From Gaertneriomyces semiglobifer (taxonomy: Eukaryota > Chytridiomycota > Chytridiomycetes > Spizellomycetales > Spizellomycetaceae), in the NCBI GenBank assembly GCA_025558075.1, contig JAHLKF010000003.1, positions 930,001 to 994,000 of the forward strand: DNA of 64,000 nucleotides, in the 5' to 3' direction. Position 1 is the first letter of the stretch, and every line of letters begins with the position of its first letter. Of this stretch, positions 10,112 through 22,470 are shown in pieces. A program made the position numbers and the translations under genes. The notes beneath the pieces were generated by a model. It was given only the letters and a program-made list of their open reading frames with translations. It was not told the DNA's origin and made no database searches.

Positions 10112-11951
10112 CTACCAGAAACCGACATCACCATCCCACATCGTGCCCGCTCCGCGCCCAATCTTCATTCCGTACGGCATGCTCTTCCTCTCACACATTA
10201 AATTCTCTCTCAAACTCGCACTCAGGTCTTGATCGACTTCACCACATCCTCTTCTCAGCTGAGGATGAATTGTTTTGACATTCAAACGCTGCTGTGTCGT
10301 ACTCAGACGTTGCTGCGTTTTGATCTCAAGTGGTGTTTGCGATTCCGGATCCGTGATCTCGTTCAAGCCGCGGAAGTACGAAGGTTTGGCACGACGCAAG
10401 TCGCCTTCCTCGCATTCTTGCTTCAGGGCGACAGAGAGAAGAGACCGCCGCGGACTTGATTGTGGGTTAGACACTCCTTGGCGAACGTCGATCTTTTGGA
10501 ACAAGGGTTGCGGTTGAGGGGCTTTGACCTTTTCAGACTCATCATCAGAGGCAGAATCATAGTCAGCATCACTGTCGCTGTAGTCCGATGAGAAGTCGTC
10601 CGAATCACTGTAATCGTCGTCTTCGTCATCGAACGTGTACGTAGCGACAGGCTTGGGTTGCGGTTTGATGTAGAACTGTGGAAGGTTGATGGCGGTAACG
10701 GGTTTGGGTTGATGAAAGGCCGGAAGGTTGGCGGGCCTTGGTGGAGGTGTTTGACTCTGAGCAATGAAGAACTTGACTTTGGGGCGGGCACCGAGGACCT
10801 CGGGCTGTTGGTATTGTTGTTGAGGCGCTGGTTGTTGGGGTATACAGGGGCCGGTGACTAGCTGCTGATGTTGTGCTGACTCATCCTGCTGGACGTGTAT
10901 TGACCGTTCGGGAGTTGGAAACCGTTGTAGCGCAGCAGGTGCGCAAACAGGAACCGGCGCAAGTGGCAACGGGACATGCGGCGCAGTGTAGTCCTGAAGC
11001 AGTTTAGAGCATACCGAAAGTTGGGCAGCTACTGCTTCAGTCGGACAACTTGTGTCAACCTCATGGGTGACGGAGACTGCTTGTGGCAAGACCGCTATCG
11101 GCAACGCAACGTTAATCTGGGCAACAGCAGGTTCTGCAGAGGCCACAGCTACAGCGACCTGCGCCGTGTCGTGTATCGCTTGAGCTCCAACAGCCTGCTG
11201 ATGATGCTCCTCTGACGTTAATGCCCCTTTTGATTTGATACCTTTGGCCACGGACTTTTTCGAGTCCTCTACAGCGTTTTTCAATATTCTGTTAAATGAT
11301 TCCGGGGAGACTAGGTGTGAGTTCTCTATCGGGTTGTGCGCCGATGAGGGTATTGATGATGAACTTGACGAGGGAGGAGAATGACCATGACATGATCGAT
11401 ACCATAGTCTATTGAGCGATGGAGGATGTGAGTTAGTTCTGTTGTTTCACACACGCTTCTTTCTCCGTTCCCAGAGAGTTTGCCACCCCTGCCGCGTTTC
11501 TTCCCACAGCATTTGCCCAGGTCTGACACGTTTCCCTCAACATTCACATAGCATTTGCCACTCGTCCATGTTTCTTCCCACAGCAGCGTTTGCCCACAGC
11601 TGACAACTTTTCAACCTCAAAAGCCGCTCAAGTTCAAATGAAACCACCTCCACGACCGCCGGCCAAAGTTTTTACCGAGCCCTGTTCGCCCGCAGCAAAC
11701 CGACCACGTCTCAACACATGTACCGTAGAACACTCCCAACAATGTCTCCAATGCACAACCCTGACCAACCACAGATAAACGCTTACTCACCTCCAAGAGA
11801 TGTTTTCCAGACGCCTTCCATTCTCAAGGTTATCTTTGCACTTTGTAAAGACGTTCCATATTGTCTGGATATCCTCTTCGTCGATGGTAGTGAGCTTGGA
11901 GATGTTGTTGAATGCAAGGGTTAGGACGGGTTCCGCCAGGATGCCCGGCAT
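10112..11951 (-). CDS. AreA GATA-like N-terminal domain (DUF1752) plus DUF3295-type protein
   Basis: Exon 1 is 11791-11951 and exon 2 is 10112-11408 (minus), 485 aa; the 382-nt intron joins in phase 2. Exon 1 encodes WNVFTKCKDNLENGRRLENI followed by SWR, and exon 2 resumes with LWYRS, completing the fungal AreA N-terminal-like motif (DUF1752). The middle is Gln/Pro/Ala-rich and disordered. The C-terminal third has the DUF3295 layout: an Asp/Ser stretch (about 320-350), LFQKIDVRQ, SSPRRSLLSVAL, and near the end LSASLRENLMCERK. In Dikarya such proteins are linked to nitrogen or stress regulation (Mks1-type); that role is inference here. There is no GATA zinc finger. Domain assignment is fairly sure, function is not. 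Confidence 0.7.
11479..11628. repeat. 75-bp tandem repeat inside an intron
   Basis: Within the intron of the AreA-like gene, TTTGCCACCCCTGCCGCGTT (11479) recurs as TTTGCCACTCGTCCATGTTT (11554), both followed by TTCCCACAGC. The period is 75 bp and the copies are diverged. A repeat expansion would explain why this intron (382 nt) is several times longer than its neighbours. Confidence 0.6.
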
Positions 11952-13710
11952 TTCTGTTGTGCAGGGGATTTTGGCTCCCTTCTTTGTCTAGCGGTCTGTG
12001 AACCTCTCGAGAATATGACTTTTAGGGGCGCTGCTGTATATGTAAATCAACCCGTCGCTGGGGTTTCGTCCACTCGGTGTTGTTGGTCTCTTCTCAGTGG
12101 TGGGTTCTGCCTTTCTTCTGTTCCCTACGTCGTGGGTGTCTGTCCTGCGTCTGTCGGTGTGTCTGTACTATGATATCCTTCCTGTCCTGAAGCTGAGTGT
12201 CCTTCCTGCCTTGTGTGTGTGTGTGTATTATAAGGATCGATATCGATGCCCAACTCAACAGGCCCTCGTGATTGAGCGCTGAGCTGCGGGGAAACAGGGG
12301 AGCGTGTGACTTTTTGATTTCTTTTTCTGGTTCAGATTCAGACTCACAACGAGACACCACACAGCAGCACTTGCTTGCAACTCCTGCGATGACCACACGA
12401 CTTGCTACGACGAACCCACTACTAACTACGAGCGTATACGCAGAGTAGATACCCTCTGTATACTCGCAGTATCGGTATTTACACACACTATATCATATAT
12501 ATACGCTGCCCTTTGTCGTTTTGCTGCGTAGCGTCTCGCCACTTCGTTTTATAGACTTCGAGTCAAGTCAAATGGGGATGTTCTATATTTCCGTTATAAC
12601 AAATTATAATAGTGTGGGGGCCACCTGAATTTGAATTGCAGGTCGATAACAAAGTCACTCGCGCATGTTCCCGAGTGCCCCCTCAAAGTCTATCGACGCG
12701 CGCTATCACATGCGCACATGAACGACCAGTTGGTCAATGGGAAAAGGAAACCGACCCCATGCTATCAAGAGTTATCAGCTCAGCTGCTCTATATTTATCC
12801 TCCCTCGTGGTTTGCCTGTCACAGTCACTGAATGCCTCTTCGCGTCAGTGGCACAGCCTTTCTGGCCGGTCATGCCCCCCCTTGTAAATGAGACACAAAA
12901 CCCTCGCGCAAACTCCCGAACCGCATAGAAAAAAAAACGCCTGCCCTTTGCCGATCACGCGCGATGGAGTCATGATTTCACTTACAAGTCAAGTGAGGTT
13001 TTCCTCGCGACGAAGCAATTTTCCCACCGGACATTGTCGGCCTTTCTCACAAGTCTTTTGCCAGTGGGAAAATTCACAGTTGATTTCCCAGCGCGTTATT
13101 TGCGAGGAAGAATAATGCTCCCGGATGATAACCAACCTTTGAGTGGTTGAATACTTTGTACACGTTGAGTACCTTGAATACGTTGGAGTCGTTTATAACC
13201 AGCGACCAGGATACTTACAGCTTTGAACTCATTGGCTTTCATCGTGCATGCGAACAGACAGTGCAAAATTGTCCGTCCTGGAACTCCTACTGTCTGGACC
13301 ATTAACACCAGAACGCGGTGAACATGAACTACTGAACAAAGCAAATGAACCATGCTGAAATCTAGAACTAGTGCTGTTGACATTCCAGGCATTTATATTC
13401 CGTTCAAATAGCTCGCTGCCAGTCTTGTTTGCATCTCCTATTGCAGAATCTCAGAATTCAGTGTCATAATGTGTGCATTTCGCATCGGATGGCCCAAACC
13501 AATCGCGACGCGTCAAGTCATCTCCGCGGACTTGCTTCTGGTGTTTTGTTCAAAAAAGCGTTTTTACGCATTCGGCAACACTTTTCACCACGGCATGGTA
13601 CTTGTACTTTTACAGTACATGTAGATTGACAAAAGTACATTGCACTCGCAACTGGTACTGGTCGAAACGAGCTTATCTGACAACAACTCCACATACCCCG
13701 TTGACGAAAC
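11952..13710. other. Long intergenic region between divergent genes
   Basis: Upstream of both the AreA-like gene (-) and the CDF transporter (+). It has CT- and TG-rich tracts, with a (TG)n run near 12210-12226, and an inverted repeat at 13001-13109. A minus-strand frame near 13210-13350 (includes GRTILHCLFACTMKANEFKA, ending at GTAAGT) looks mildly coding but could not be joined to a second exon. Otherwise nothing recognisable; probably promoters and 5' leaders. Confidence 0.5.
13001..13109. repeat. Compound inverted repeat
   Basis: TTCCTCGC (13001-13008) pairs with GCGAGGAA (13102-13109), and AATTTTCCCAC (13018-13028) pairs with GTGGGAAAATT (13064-13074). The nested arms could form a hairpin or cruciform with a loop of about 35 nt. 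There are no terminal duplications or ORF to call it a transposon; it may be an operator-like element or MITE remnant. Confidence 0.6.
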
Positions 13711-15209
13711 ATGTCAGGCACGCACGAGATTCTCGTCATGGACTCCATAAAACCTGGCGCCTCGCCTCTTGCCGAGACTGCCTCCGTTACCCGAGCAGAA
13801 TATGTTGTCCTCGACGCTACTCCAATAACCACAACGCCACCCGCCTCCGACCCGCTCTCTCTTGCATCTCGTGTTATTTCTAGCGAACAGATCACTGACC
13901 TCCGTCGACGTAACCAGCCATTGAGTAACAAGCGGGTCGCAGAATTCTACGAAGACCAAAACGATGAAATCAGGAGATTGCTTTCACCAATGGAGAGCAC
14001 GCCGGAGGAATCCGAGGAAATCGAAACCAGTCGCCACAGCAAGCAGTTTCGCTTAAAGATCGCTATTCAAGGCTCGTTTATCGCCAATGTCCTCCTATCC
14101 GTCCTCCAACTTTACGCAGCCATTTCTTCTGGATCCATGTCCCTTTTTGCTACCATGGCCGACTCCATTTTTGACCCGCTTTCAAACCTGATTTTAAATC
14201 TCGCCCACAAGACAAGTGTCAAGTGGGATGTTGATAAATACCCGTCAGGAAAAGCCAGGATGGAAACTATTGGGAACGTGGTGTACAGTTTCTTGATGAG
14301 CACCGTTTCCATTGTCCTGATTGTAGAGTCAATCAGGACGATGGTGGATCATGATGGGAAAGATGTGTTTGAATTTCATATCCCCGCTGTTGCCGCTGTC
14401 GGCACTGCTTTTGGTAAGTCCGTCGTGATGCTTGTTACTGCTTTGGTTGCACTGTCACAAAAAGAAACACACAACCAAGACTCTTTCTAACTCATGCTAC
14501 TCAAACTCGAAACAGCCGTTAAATTCATCCTTTTCCTGTACTGCTTCTCCCTCCGCGAGTACTCCCAAGTCCGCATGTTGTGGGAAGACCATCGCAACGA
14601 TCTCTTTGTCAACGGCTTTGGTATTCTTACCAGCGTCGGTGGTGGGAAACTCAAGTGGTGGATCGATCCCACAGGCGCCATCGTTATCTCGATCGTCATT
14701 TTGGGGTTGTGGACTCACACAGCTTACGGTACGTGAACAGCCAACATGTAACAAAATGGCATTTTGGGGCCGCCATTGTCTCTTCTTTCAGGTATCTCAC
14801 CCTATTTGAATGCTTTTATATATATCAGGACAACTTCAACAGCTCGCCGGTGTCTCTGCCTCGCCCGAGTTTATTCGTTTCGTGACTTATAAGGCCATGA
14901 CATTCGACCCTCTCATTCAAAAGATTGATACCTGTCGCGCCTACTATTCTGGACCAAAAATTATTGTCGAGGTGGATATTGTCATGGATCCCGCTACGCC
15001 ACTATGGAAAACGCATGATGTGGGCGAAGCCCTGCAAATGGCGTTAGAGAAGTTGGAGAACGTGGAGAGAGCCTATGTTCATGTGGATCATGAATGGGAG
15101 CATAAGCCTGTAAGTGCCATGATTTTCCGAGACATCTCTCGTCCTTTATCGGCTAGTGGTTGGTTCTCACCTCCATCGATTGTTTCTCTAGGAGCACAAA
15201 ACGACCTAA
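13711..15209 (+). CDS. Cation diffusion facilitator, manganese-type
   Basis: Exons 13711-14413, 14516-14728, 14829-15109, 15192-15209; 404 aa. After a ~100-residue cytosolic N-terminus there are about six membrane helices. Helix 2 carries MADSIFDPLSN (a DxxxD site) and helix 5 carries HRNDLFVNGFG (DxxxN). DxxxD is characteristic of the Mn-CDF subgroup, unlike the HxxxD of zinc members. The cytosolic C-terminal domain contains the Asp/His-bearing IIVEVDIVMD and AYVHVDHEWEH. Such proteins export Mn2+ (or Fe2+/Zn2+) from cytosol into an organelle in exchange for protons. The last exon encodes only EHKTT and a stop. Metal choice is inferred from the motif. Confidence 0.8.
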
Positions 15210-15424
15210 GACTAGTTGTGAGGGCACAGACAACGTAATCCTGTAACGTGCTGGTTACCGCGACTTTGAATGCCGGCTGAAAAGCACCTAGCTTCCCGTT
15301 GTTATTCGGTATATCCATATATTTCGTCTAGTCATTATATATAGCTTGTCTGTATGTACATCCATTACAATGCGTTACCGGGGTATACCGGATCCCGCAT
15401 CTTTTCCGCTGGGATGCTCCCCAT

Positions 15425-18400
15425 CTACTGCTTGGTATCAGCTTTGCCGGCACCACCCTTCTGTATGCGTTTACTTGTCGAGGCGCATTCTTTAGAGTGT
15501 CGGGTCACCCAATGAGCAATCTTTCGTGAACGAGAAAATCCAGAGTCAGCAAATCCGATGCAGCACTCGAACACAACACCACACAAGCATGTTTCACTCA
15601 CTTGACAATTTACTCCACAGTACCAAACTCTTCCGCATCCCTTACACCCTTTCAACTTGACTCCTTCACCTGACCCACTCATCGCCATTCCTTCCCTCAT
15701 TCCACACGCATCACATACTTTTCCAAGGGGCATTTTCGTCTTGCCCTCTACCATCTTCCGTAGCGTGCTCCACCTCAACTGTCTCACGTTCTCCCCTCCT
15801 AGTTCACAAAACATCACTTCATCTTTCAGCATCACCAACAGATGCGAATTAATAATCTCCCCGTAAAATGGCGGCCGTTTGGCAAGACACGTTACAGCCT
15901 TGTTATAGTGTTCAATGAGTTTCGGTGGGAGGTTGAGCGCCAGACATGCCCCCGCAATCGTCAAATGAGCATCAACCACATGTCGACCTACGGACTCCGT
16001 GCCACACCAATGCAGGTAGCGCAACAACCAACGAATCCCATCCACAAGGTTCTCGCGTCCCTCAAGCTTGGTTTTGGCAATACCAAGCCAATACGCGCAT
16101 TCCTTCATGACTGGCGAGACGTACCGTCCTTGAGGCGGCTTACCGTCCGATGTCGTCGTAGTAGGTGGGGCGAGTCGTGCTTCTTCGACTTTCAGTGCAG
16201 CTTCAAAATCGTGACACGCCAATGCGTATCTGCCGACGCGGATACGATAGCACCCCAACAAGCACACTGCGGTGGGATAATACTTGTCCGTCCCTTGCAT
16301 CACACTGATCGCACTGCCCAAATGAACAATCCCTAACTCGGGCGGCCGGTTGAGTAGATTCAAAAAACAGTCTACCAGCTGAGCATGGCAATGCATCGTT
16401 TCCTGCGCCGTGACGACTTGAACGGATATGGCGGCCAGCAGTCTTGCTTGGAAATTATCCAAATCAAACATGCCTTCGAAAAATGAGAATCCATGCAGAT
16501 ATTCCTCGATCGCTTCATGGTGTTTCTCGTTCTTTGTGTACGCCTCTGCAAGTCGAAATATCTCCCGAACGCATGTTAACGTCTCAACCATCCTGGGAAA
16601 CGTTGATTTGTACGCTTCAATAAGCTCAATTGAGGGTATCCGACCAGATACGTTCCGGTCTTGTAACGTCTGCCGTTCCGCCAAATGCATCGATGATACC
16701 AACTCCACCATCGTCCCAAATCCATGAGTATCTTGTTCATATGGATCCATTCCTTCGGTTTCCCGTGCTGCGGCTGCAATCTTGTTATGGATACACGAAT
16801 GCGGATCTTTACAGGCATGCGCCCCTACGTCAATTGTTGGCGGAGATCCGGAAATCCCAGGCATGCCATCTAATCCAGCTTCTGCGCCCACACCCGTATC
16901 TTTCCAAATCTTCATACACGGCTTCGGAGAACTGTTTCCCGTCCACGGAGGCCCCATGAGGTCCACGAGACTGTAGCTTGGTACATTCGCAAAATCTTTG
17001 AGACTACCTCGCGTTTGCACAGGAACTGGTCTCGAAGCCGCCTGTGCCCATTTATCAGCCATGACGGGGTCAACCGGTACTCCGGCACCCGTTCTGTACA
17101 TGCCCGATATGGCGAACTGGGCTGGCTGGAACCCTTGTAGTGCTGCTTGATGATACCAGAAAAAGGCGCGTTCGAGTGTATTGATGGGGGTTCGCCCACC
17201 CTTGCCGTCCGGTACAGTTGCGCTACCCGTTGCCTCCAGCAACCGATGATCGTGATACATCTTGCCCATGAGATACTGACTTCTGGCATGTCCCCTATTC
17301 GCAGCTTTGAATAACCATTTCTTCATTTGTCTAGCGTCCATTCGTGCGCCATGTTTGGTTGACGTATGAGCTGCGGCGATATCGTGACACGTACGTGGTG
17401 ATTCGAGTACTCGCACGGCTTCGTATAGGTTGTCGTAGGTTTCGTAGCTCGCGTCGAGGGACATGGCTGCAAGACGAACAGCGGACGCAAAGTGACCTCG
17501 GAGAACGGCTTTCCGATACCACTGCTTGGCGGTCATGAAGTCTTGTGGTGTGCCTAGTACCGCAGATGATTATTCTCACAGAACATAAAGTTTGCACACA
17601 GCATGATAAGATTCGTACCCCTTCCAAGCTCATAAGCTCTCGCTGTCTTATACATCCCCTTAACATTCCCTTTCTCTGCTGCCTTGCGGTAATACAAGAA
17701 TGCCATGCCTTCATCTCGATGTATGCCCGCCCCTTTCTCGTACATATCCGCCAGATGCTGATGAGCCGTAGCGTCTCCCAACTCTGTGGCTCGCTTGTAG
17801 TATTTGAACGCACGGTTGAAATCCGCCCCACAACCAATACCACGGCGATACCACTCCCCAAGCATTGCGTTTGCACCTGCAACCACTGAAACAGTCATGC
17901 GATCTCCCGCTGTGATGGTGACGGACGGAAGGGGTTCGTTTGGGGCAGAATTATAGGGGATTGTCGGTTCGAAACCTGAAACGAAACACTTGCTTGTGAA
18001 CAAACACCCGTGAAGAAGCCTCGCCAATAACTCAAACTAACCTCCGTTGGCGGCTCTAACAAGCCAATGCAGAGCCTGTCTATCCAATTCTCTAACTCTC
18101 TCTGGTGATGCTCCTCTTTCCTTAAATAAGTGCAGGCAAAGGGCATAAACCATGCATGCCCGCGGGTTGCCCTCCTGTGATTCCTCAATGGCCTTTTGAC
18201 ACAGTGCACGCTGGTCATTGACCAGTTCTGGATGATAACCCATTTGCGCGACAAAGTTGCGAAAGTATTCAGCTAATGCTCTTTGTTGTTGCTGTGCTTG
18301 TGATGCTCTAGGCTGCTGGGGCTGTTGCGGTTGCGAGTGGGGTTGGTGGGACGGCTGTTGGGCTAGCGTCTGTCCGGCAGACGCTCGTTGCACGGGTTTT

Positions 18401-18801
18401 GATGATTGCGGCTGTGAAGCAGCTTGGGGTTGCGCTCTTTGTTGACTATGTGAAGTTGCATGCTGAACTTGTTCTTGCTGACCATTCTGAATCTCTTGTG
18501 CTCGGCCCGCTGATTGAGTTTGGGTTACAGGTCTTTCCGATCGCTCCGACGCTTGTGCAATTACTGGTTCACTGGCTTTCTGTTGTAACTGAGCTTGCGC
18601 TTGCGCCTGTGCCTGTGCTTGTGCTTTTGCTTGCTCCGCAGCTTTCTGCTGCATTGACAATGCTCGTTCCAACACCGTCCGTGATGGCACTCCATTTTTC
18701 TCGGTAGCAGCAGCGGCGGCGGCGGCGGCTACAGCGGCAGCAATCTGCTGTTTGGTGACAGGAGGCTTGGAGCCTTGTTTTCGTCGATTTGCTTTCGCCA
18801 C
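15425..18801 (-). CDS. Sel1-repeat protein with C-terminal MYND zinc finger
   Basis: Exons (minus) 18042-18801, 17619-17975, 15602-17553, 15425-15520; 1054 aa. Start at MAKANRRKQGSK. The N-terminus is low complexity: poly-Ala, then an (AQ)n tract, then Gln/Ser/Pro. Sel1-like repeats run from about 200 to 570, for example ANAMLGEWYRRGIGCGADFN and AHQHLADMYEKGAGIHRDEG. A TPR-like region follows. The MYND finger reads CDACGMREG, CKGCGRVWYCGVNCQ, then AHWVTRHSKEC. The last intron (81 nt) is in frame and without stops, but it must be removed to restore MYND spacing. Probably an adaptor; partner unknown. Divergent from the Qc-SNARE. Confidence 0.75.
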
Positions 18802-19170
18802 GGTTGCGAATTACAGTTATTGAATATCCGAATGCCGTCGCCTTCTATTCCACAGTCCTTTATTCTATCCCCAGAAGCTCGTTAGCTTCCACAATTGCAC
18901 CGTCCACTGCTTGTACCCTTTCGCTCAACCGTTTTGATCGCTGAGTAGTGATTGCCAATGCTCTCCTCCAAAACCAGTTTAACCTTTTGTGTCGTGTCAG
19001 AAATCTGTCGCGTTGTCTGGGCTTCGCATTCCTCAAACCGCCCAGCGATAGTAACTGCCGCCTACGAAAGCAAGCGCCTTACTACTATTTGCTCCTGTGC
19101 ATGTGGGCTGGCGGGTAACGAGGAGCCCTCATAGTGGTTTAACTAATCGCTGGTAGAGTGTGCTGGCAAG
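18802..19170. promoter_or_regulatory. Divergent promoter between the Sel1/MYND gene and the Qc-SNARE
   Basis: About 370 bp separate the two start codons on opposite strands. No TATA box or known motif stands out. The + strand ORF at 18952-19134 has no gene-like features. Confidence 0.5.
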
Positions 19171-20057
19171 ATGCCCGACTTGGAAGCACCTTCAGCGGGC
19201 CTATTTGACTGGTCGGTGCCCATGGTACTCATAAGACATTAGATTATGAGGAAATTAACTTGCGCTTTGGCATTGCAGGCAATCCGAATCTGTTCTTCTC
19301 CAATCCCTCGCAAGCGATACCTTCTCCCTTCTTCTTGAGCGGAAACACCTTATCCGATCATCACTCTCGACATCATCTGTCGATGATACAATTGGCAAAA
19401 ACATTCACCTTTTCAAATCAGGCGTGGAGAAACTGGAAGAGGAGCTATCAAAAGCAGAGAGCAGCGGTAACGTCAAAGATGCTGACTTGAAGGAATGGGA
19501 ACAGAGTGTGTTGGAACTGGGCCGAACAGCCACACGGCTGGAGGAGAATACCCACGTTGCTGGAAGTGGGCCGTCTCACCAGCACAAGGAGCGAAAAGAG
19601 CTCTTTTCGGCTACTCCAGGATCCAAGCGAGTGCGTTTTGAACACCCACCTTCTTCGTCGTCTGAAGACACACAGGATGACGTAGACGCTCACGGCCATC
19701 TGCGACTCCAACAACGCCTAATGGATCAGCAAGACGACCATCTAGACGCGTTAAGCGAAACGTTGAGCCGGCAGAAGCAAATTGGATTAATGATTGGTGA
19801 CGAGCTGGACTTGCATGTTGATCTATTGGACGAGACAGAGGAGCGCGTGGACGGAGTTCGAGCAAGGTTGTCAAGAGCGGGAAGGCGGCTGGAAGATGTG
19901 GTAAGGAGAGAAGGAGGATCATCAAAGGGTAAGCGCTCGAAGTATCTTTACGATATGCACGCTTATGCTGAGGCATCGAATTCTTTCAGGAAACACAATC
20001 ATATGCATCTTAGTCTTAATTCTCATACTCGTCATCGTCTTGGCTCGCAAGTTTTGA
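19171..20057 (+). CDS. Qc-SNARE, syntaxin-8-like
   Basis: Exons 19171-19211, 19279-19928, 19990-20057; 252 aa. Start at ATG 19171 (MPDLEAPSAGLFD). The N-terminal half is helical with heptads (LLLERKHLIRSS, VEKLEEELSKA), as in syntaxin N-domains. The SNARE motif lies at about 148-210: LMDQQDDHLDALSETLSRQK with the central-layer Gln, then GDELDLHVDLLDETEERVDG. The last exon supplies the C-terminal anchor TIICILVLILILVIVLARKF, ending at the membrane. Order and length fit syntaxin 8/Syn8-type t-SNAREs of late endosome/vacuole fusion. The first donor (GTCGGT) is non-standard, so exon 1 is the least certain part. Confidence 0.78.
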
Positions 20058-20754
20058 AAGGCCCTTACCGGCGTGGCGAAGTAGGCTAAATGCCTCACCG
20101 GCGTACAAGCTGAGCAAGGCACCCCAGCATGGCGTTGGCGACCGTCGTCAGACACGACGAGGCACCCCATAGACCCGATCCGCGTCGAGCAATGGATCCC
20201 ATCCAATCTCTGATAGCATAGTCCTTATTAGAGTAATGATTGTCCAGCCGACCACGACAGCTAGCAGGTACTGGTAAGGGAAGGGTGTGCATGGGATCGC
20301 ACCGGATCATCCGGACGGGCTTGCCCAGATTTGTGACCTAGTTCAGTAGGTTTGTATATACATGTTACGATTTTGAAGATCTGATTCGTGAAGCTTCATT
20401 TCTAGTTTTTGTTCAATTTTCCAACTTCGCTGACGGGCAGTTCAGTTCGAAGGAGTTAGTTGGTGGAAGCAAAATTGTGACATGGTGTGCAGGCGCATGC
20501 ATCTGGGAAGTATGTGTGTTCAGGTATCGTCCGTGTGTGGGTGAATGCAATGTCATCTCCGCGGGCGAGGAACAGGTGGCATGCCAACCTCCTTCCGATG
20601 ACAGTTCATGCTAAAAAAGCATCGGGCGACAGATTAAGATGCGCGTTCCCGGCCGAACAAAAGAATAGGGTTGGCTCCGCCAAATGTGAAGTCAGTTTTC
20701 TTTCTCAAGAAAATATCTCTATCTATATACATTGCAACAGTATTGTCAGGTGGA
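20058..20754. other. Convergent intergenic region
   Basis: Lies between the 3' ends of the Qc-SNARE gene and the CDC1-like gene. A small inverted motif (ACCGGCGTGG...CTCACCGGCG, about 20067-20103) follows the SNARE stop. The rest is unremarkable; no RNA gene or ORF could be supported. Confidence 0.5.
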
Positions 20755-22470
20755 TCAGCTTGAACTCAACCAAAGCAGGCACACGGCATAAACTCCAATT
20801 CCCACAATCACACACTCTGCCATTAATCGTCCGGCTCTTGATGTCACCTTTCGTATACTCACTCCTTTCCATTTTCCGAGACAAACTCTGTCAGCCCGGT
20901 CGTAATATGGTCGACGTCGGACACCGTATAATGGCAGCTCAATATATGTTGGATATGAGGATCGAAGAGTGCAATACGCGTACAACGGTGCCAAAAGAAG
21001 AGTGAAAAGAAAGCAGCGCGCGTAGTAGAGGTAAGTCGGTAGCGGTCCCGGCAGGGGACAAGGAATTAGTGTTGGATTCGCTCTCGGTGTCATGACTGAG
21101 GAAGAAGATGAGGCAGGAAGATGTAAGATCCCATAACCAGGATACCAATTGCCTTGCATCCAACTAAACGTCGCAATAGTCCATTCTGTGATACTTGGCG
21201 AGTGATGGTATTCGCACCAGTCGTGATCATCCCCAGAAAGGACAAGGGATGGGCGGATGGTCTCCAATATGTAAGCAGAAAGCGGTGCTTTCACGAGGTC
21301 TATTCCATGAGTAGGTTAATTTCAGACTGGGAAAGGGAACGCTAAGCACCTTCGTGTACTCACTCTGGTACTGATACCCGCCACCCTGTCTGATGACAGG
21401 ATGTCGTCGCAGTCCTCCACAGGCTCCACCTTCAGGCCGGAACAGCGGCACATGCGTCACAAGGATACGCTGTTCACTCAACGTCTCATTCTTGGGTATA
21501 CTTTCTAGGGATGAAAGCGCCTTCTGATATGCAACTGTGCTGTTTGAGCCACTCAAGCTGACGGTGTCAAGAGTGATGATTGAAATGCCGTTGATAGTGT
21601 GGGCTTGGTTGGGCGGTCCAAACGTTGCGACAAAGCGGTCGTATGCCTTTGGGATGACTGAAGGTGGAAACCACTGGTTACTCCGTGATACCGCATTGTC
21701 ACCGACAAGACTCTTCATTCGCCTCACCCTCATCTCCAAATCCAATATCATGATTCCCTGCCGCCCACCACACAAACATGCTCTTGTTTCGTAACTTGAA
21801 AACATTGTAAAGCCTTTCCAATTCTTCTTGGAACCTTCATTTTTATCATAAGTATCATCCAACTGTAGGGGTAGGTAGTAAGTCGGCAGCTTACGTTTGA
21901 TTATCCGACCATTCTCTTCCCCCATCCATTAGATCTCCCAGGAAAATCACACCATCCGGCTTGTGCTTTTCTTGCAATATCCGAAAGTTGCGCTTCATAT
22001 AGAGGTCTGAGTAGAACTGGGTGATGGACAGTGCGGTGCCCTACATAGTTCGCATGTGTCTCGATAGTCAGCTCTAGCGTACATGCAGATGGTACATGAG
22101 AAGAACAGACCTGCTGCCCATAACTATAGGCGTCCGTCAACTGTGGATCGGCAATTACCGCTATTCGCTGCCCGTCTTTGGGTATCTGCCACCAAATGGT
22201 CACTTGCTGTTCCGATTGTGCGGCCTCAAATAATAGAAGACTTACATTACATTGCCCTATAATCCACGTTGCAGAAAGCACTTCGAATATTATCAAATTG
22301 ACGGCCCATAAGAATATAAACGGATTGTGTTTGGCCAACCGAAGTAATAATCTTAAGAGTCCTTCTAGAACTTTTCGTGCTGACAGCTTGTTTCTTATCC
22401 GGTCGCCATCATTATCCATGCCTCCTGCCCGGCCGTGGCTGCCCCAATTCAACCGGGTAACCTGCTTCAT
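20755..22470 (-). CDS. CDC1/PGAP5 (MPPE1)-like metallophosphoesterase
   Basis: Exons (minus) 22111-22470, 21895-22040, 21728-21834, 21364-21657, 20755-21299; 483 aa. Start at MKQVTRLNWG; the frame extends upstream only through a GTG. A membrane helix lies at about 46-70. The calcineurin-like metal-binding blocks follow: AVIADPQLTD, VIFLGDLMDGGREW, WWAAGNHDIGFGDE, ILVTHVPLFRP and SGDDHDWCEYHH. Two hydrophobic segments occur near the C-terminus. In yeast and animals this family removes ethanolamine-phosphate from a GPI-anchor mannose, needs Mn2+, and acts in the ER/Golgi, helping GPI-protein export. The acceptor of exon 3 (AATGAAG) was chosen because the frame before it has a stop. Confidence 0.85.

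Noticed and set aside
12094..12486. 130-codon minus-strand ORF upstream of the AreA-like gene
   Set aside because: Biased composition from CT/TG tracts; no motif; lies in the probable leader/promoter.
15521..15601. In-frame extension of the MYND finger by 27 residues
   Set aside because: GTGAGT and AAAG borders flank it exactly, and removal restores normal MYND cysteine/histidine spacing, so it is treated as an intron.
17331..17882. 183-codon minus-strand ORF overlapping the Sel1/MYND gene
   Set aside because: Same strand, wrong frame, and it runs through a proposed intron; the Sel1 repeats are in another frame.
20487..21005. 172-codon + strand ORF at the end of the CDC1-like gene
   Set aside because: Overlaps the conserved last exon of the phosphoesterase antisense and has no family features.
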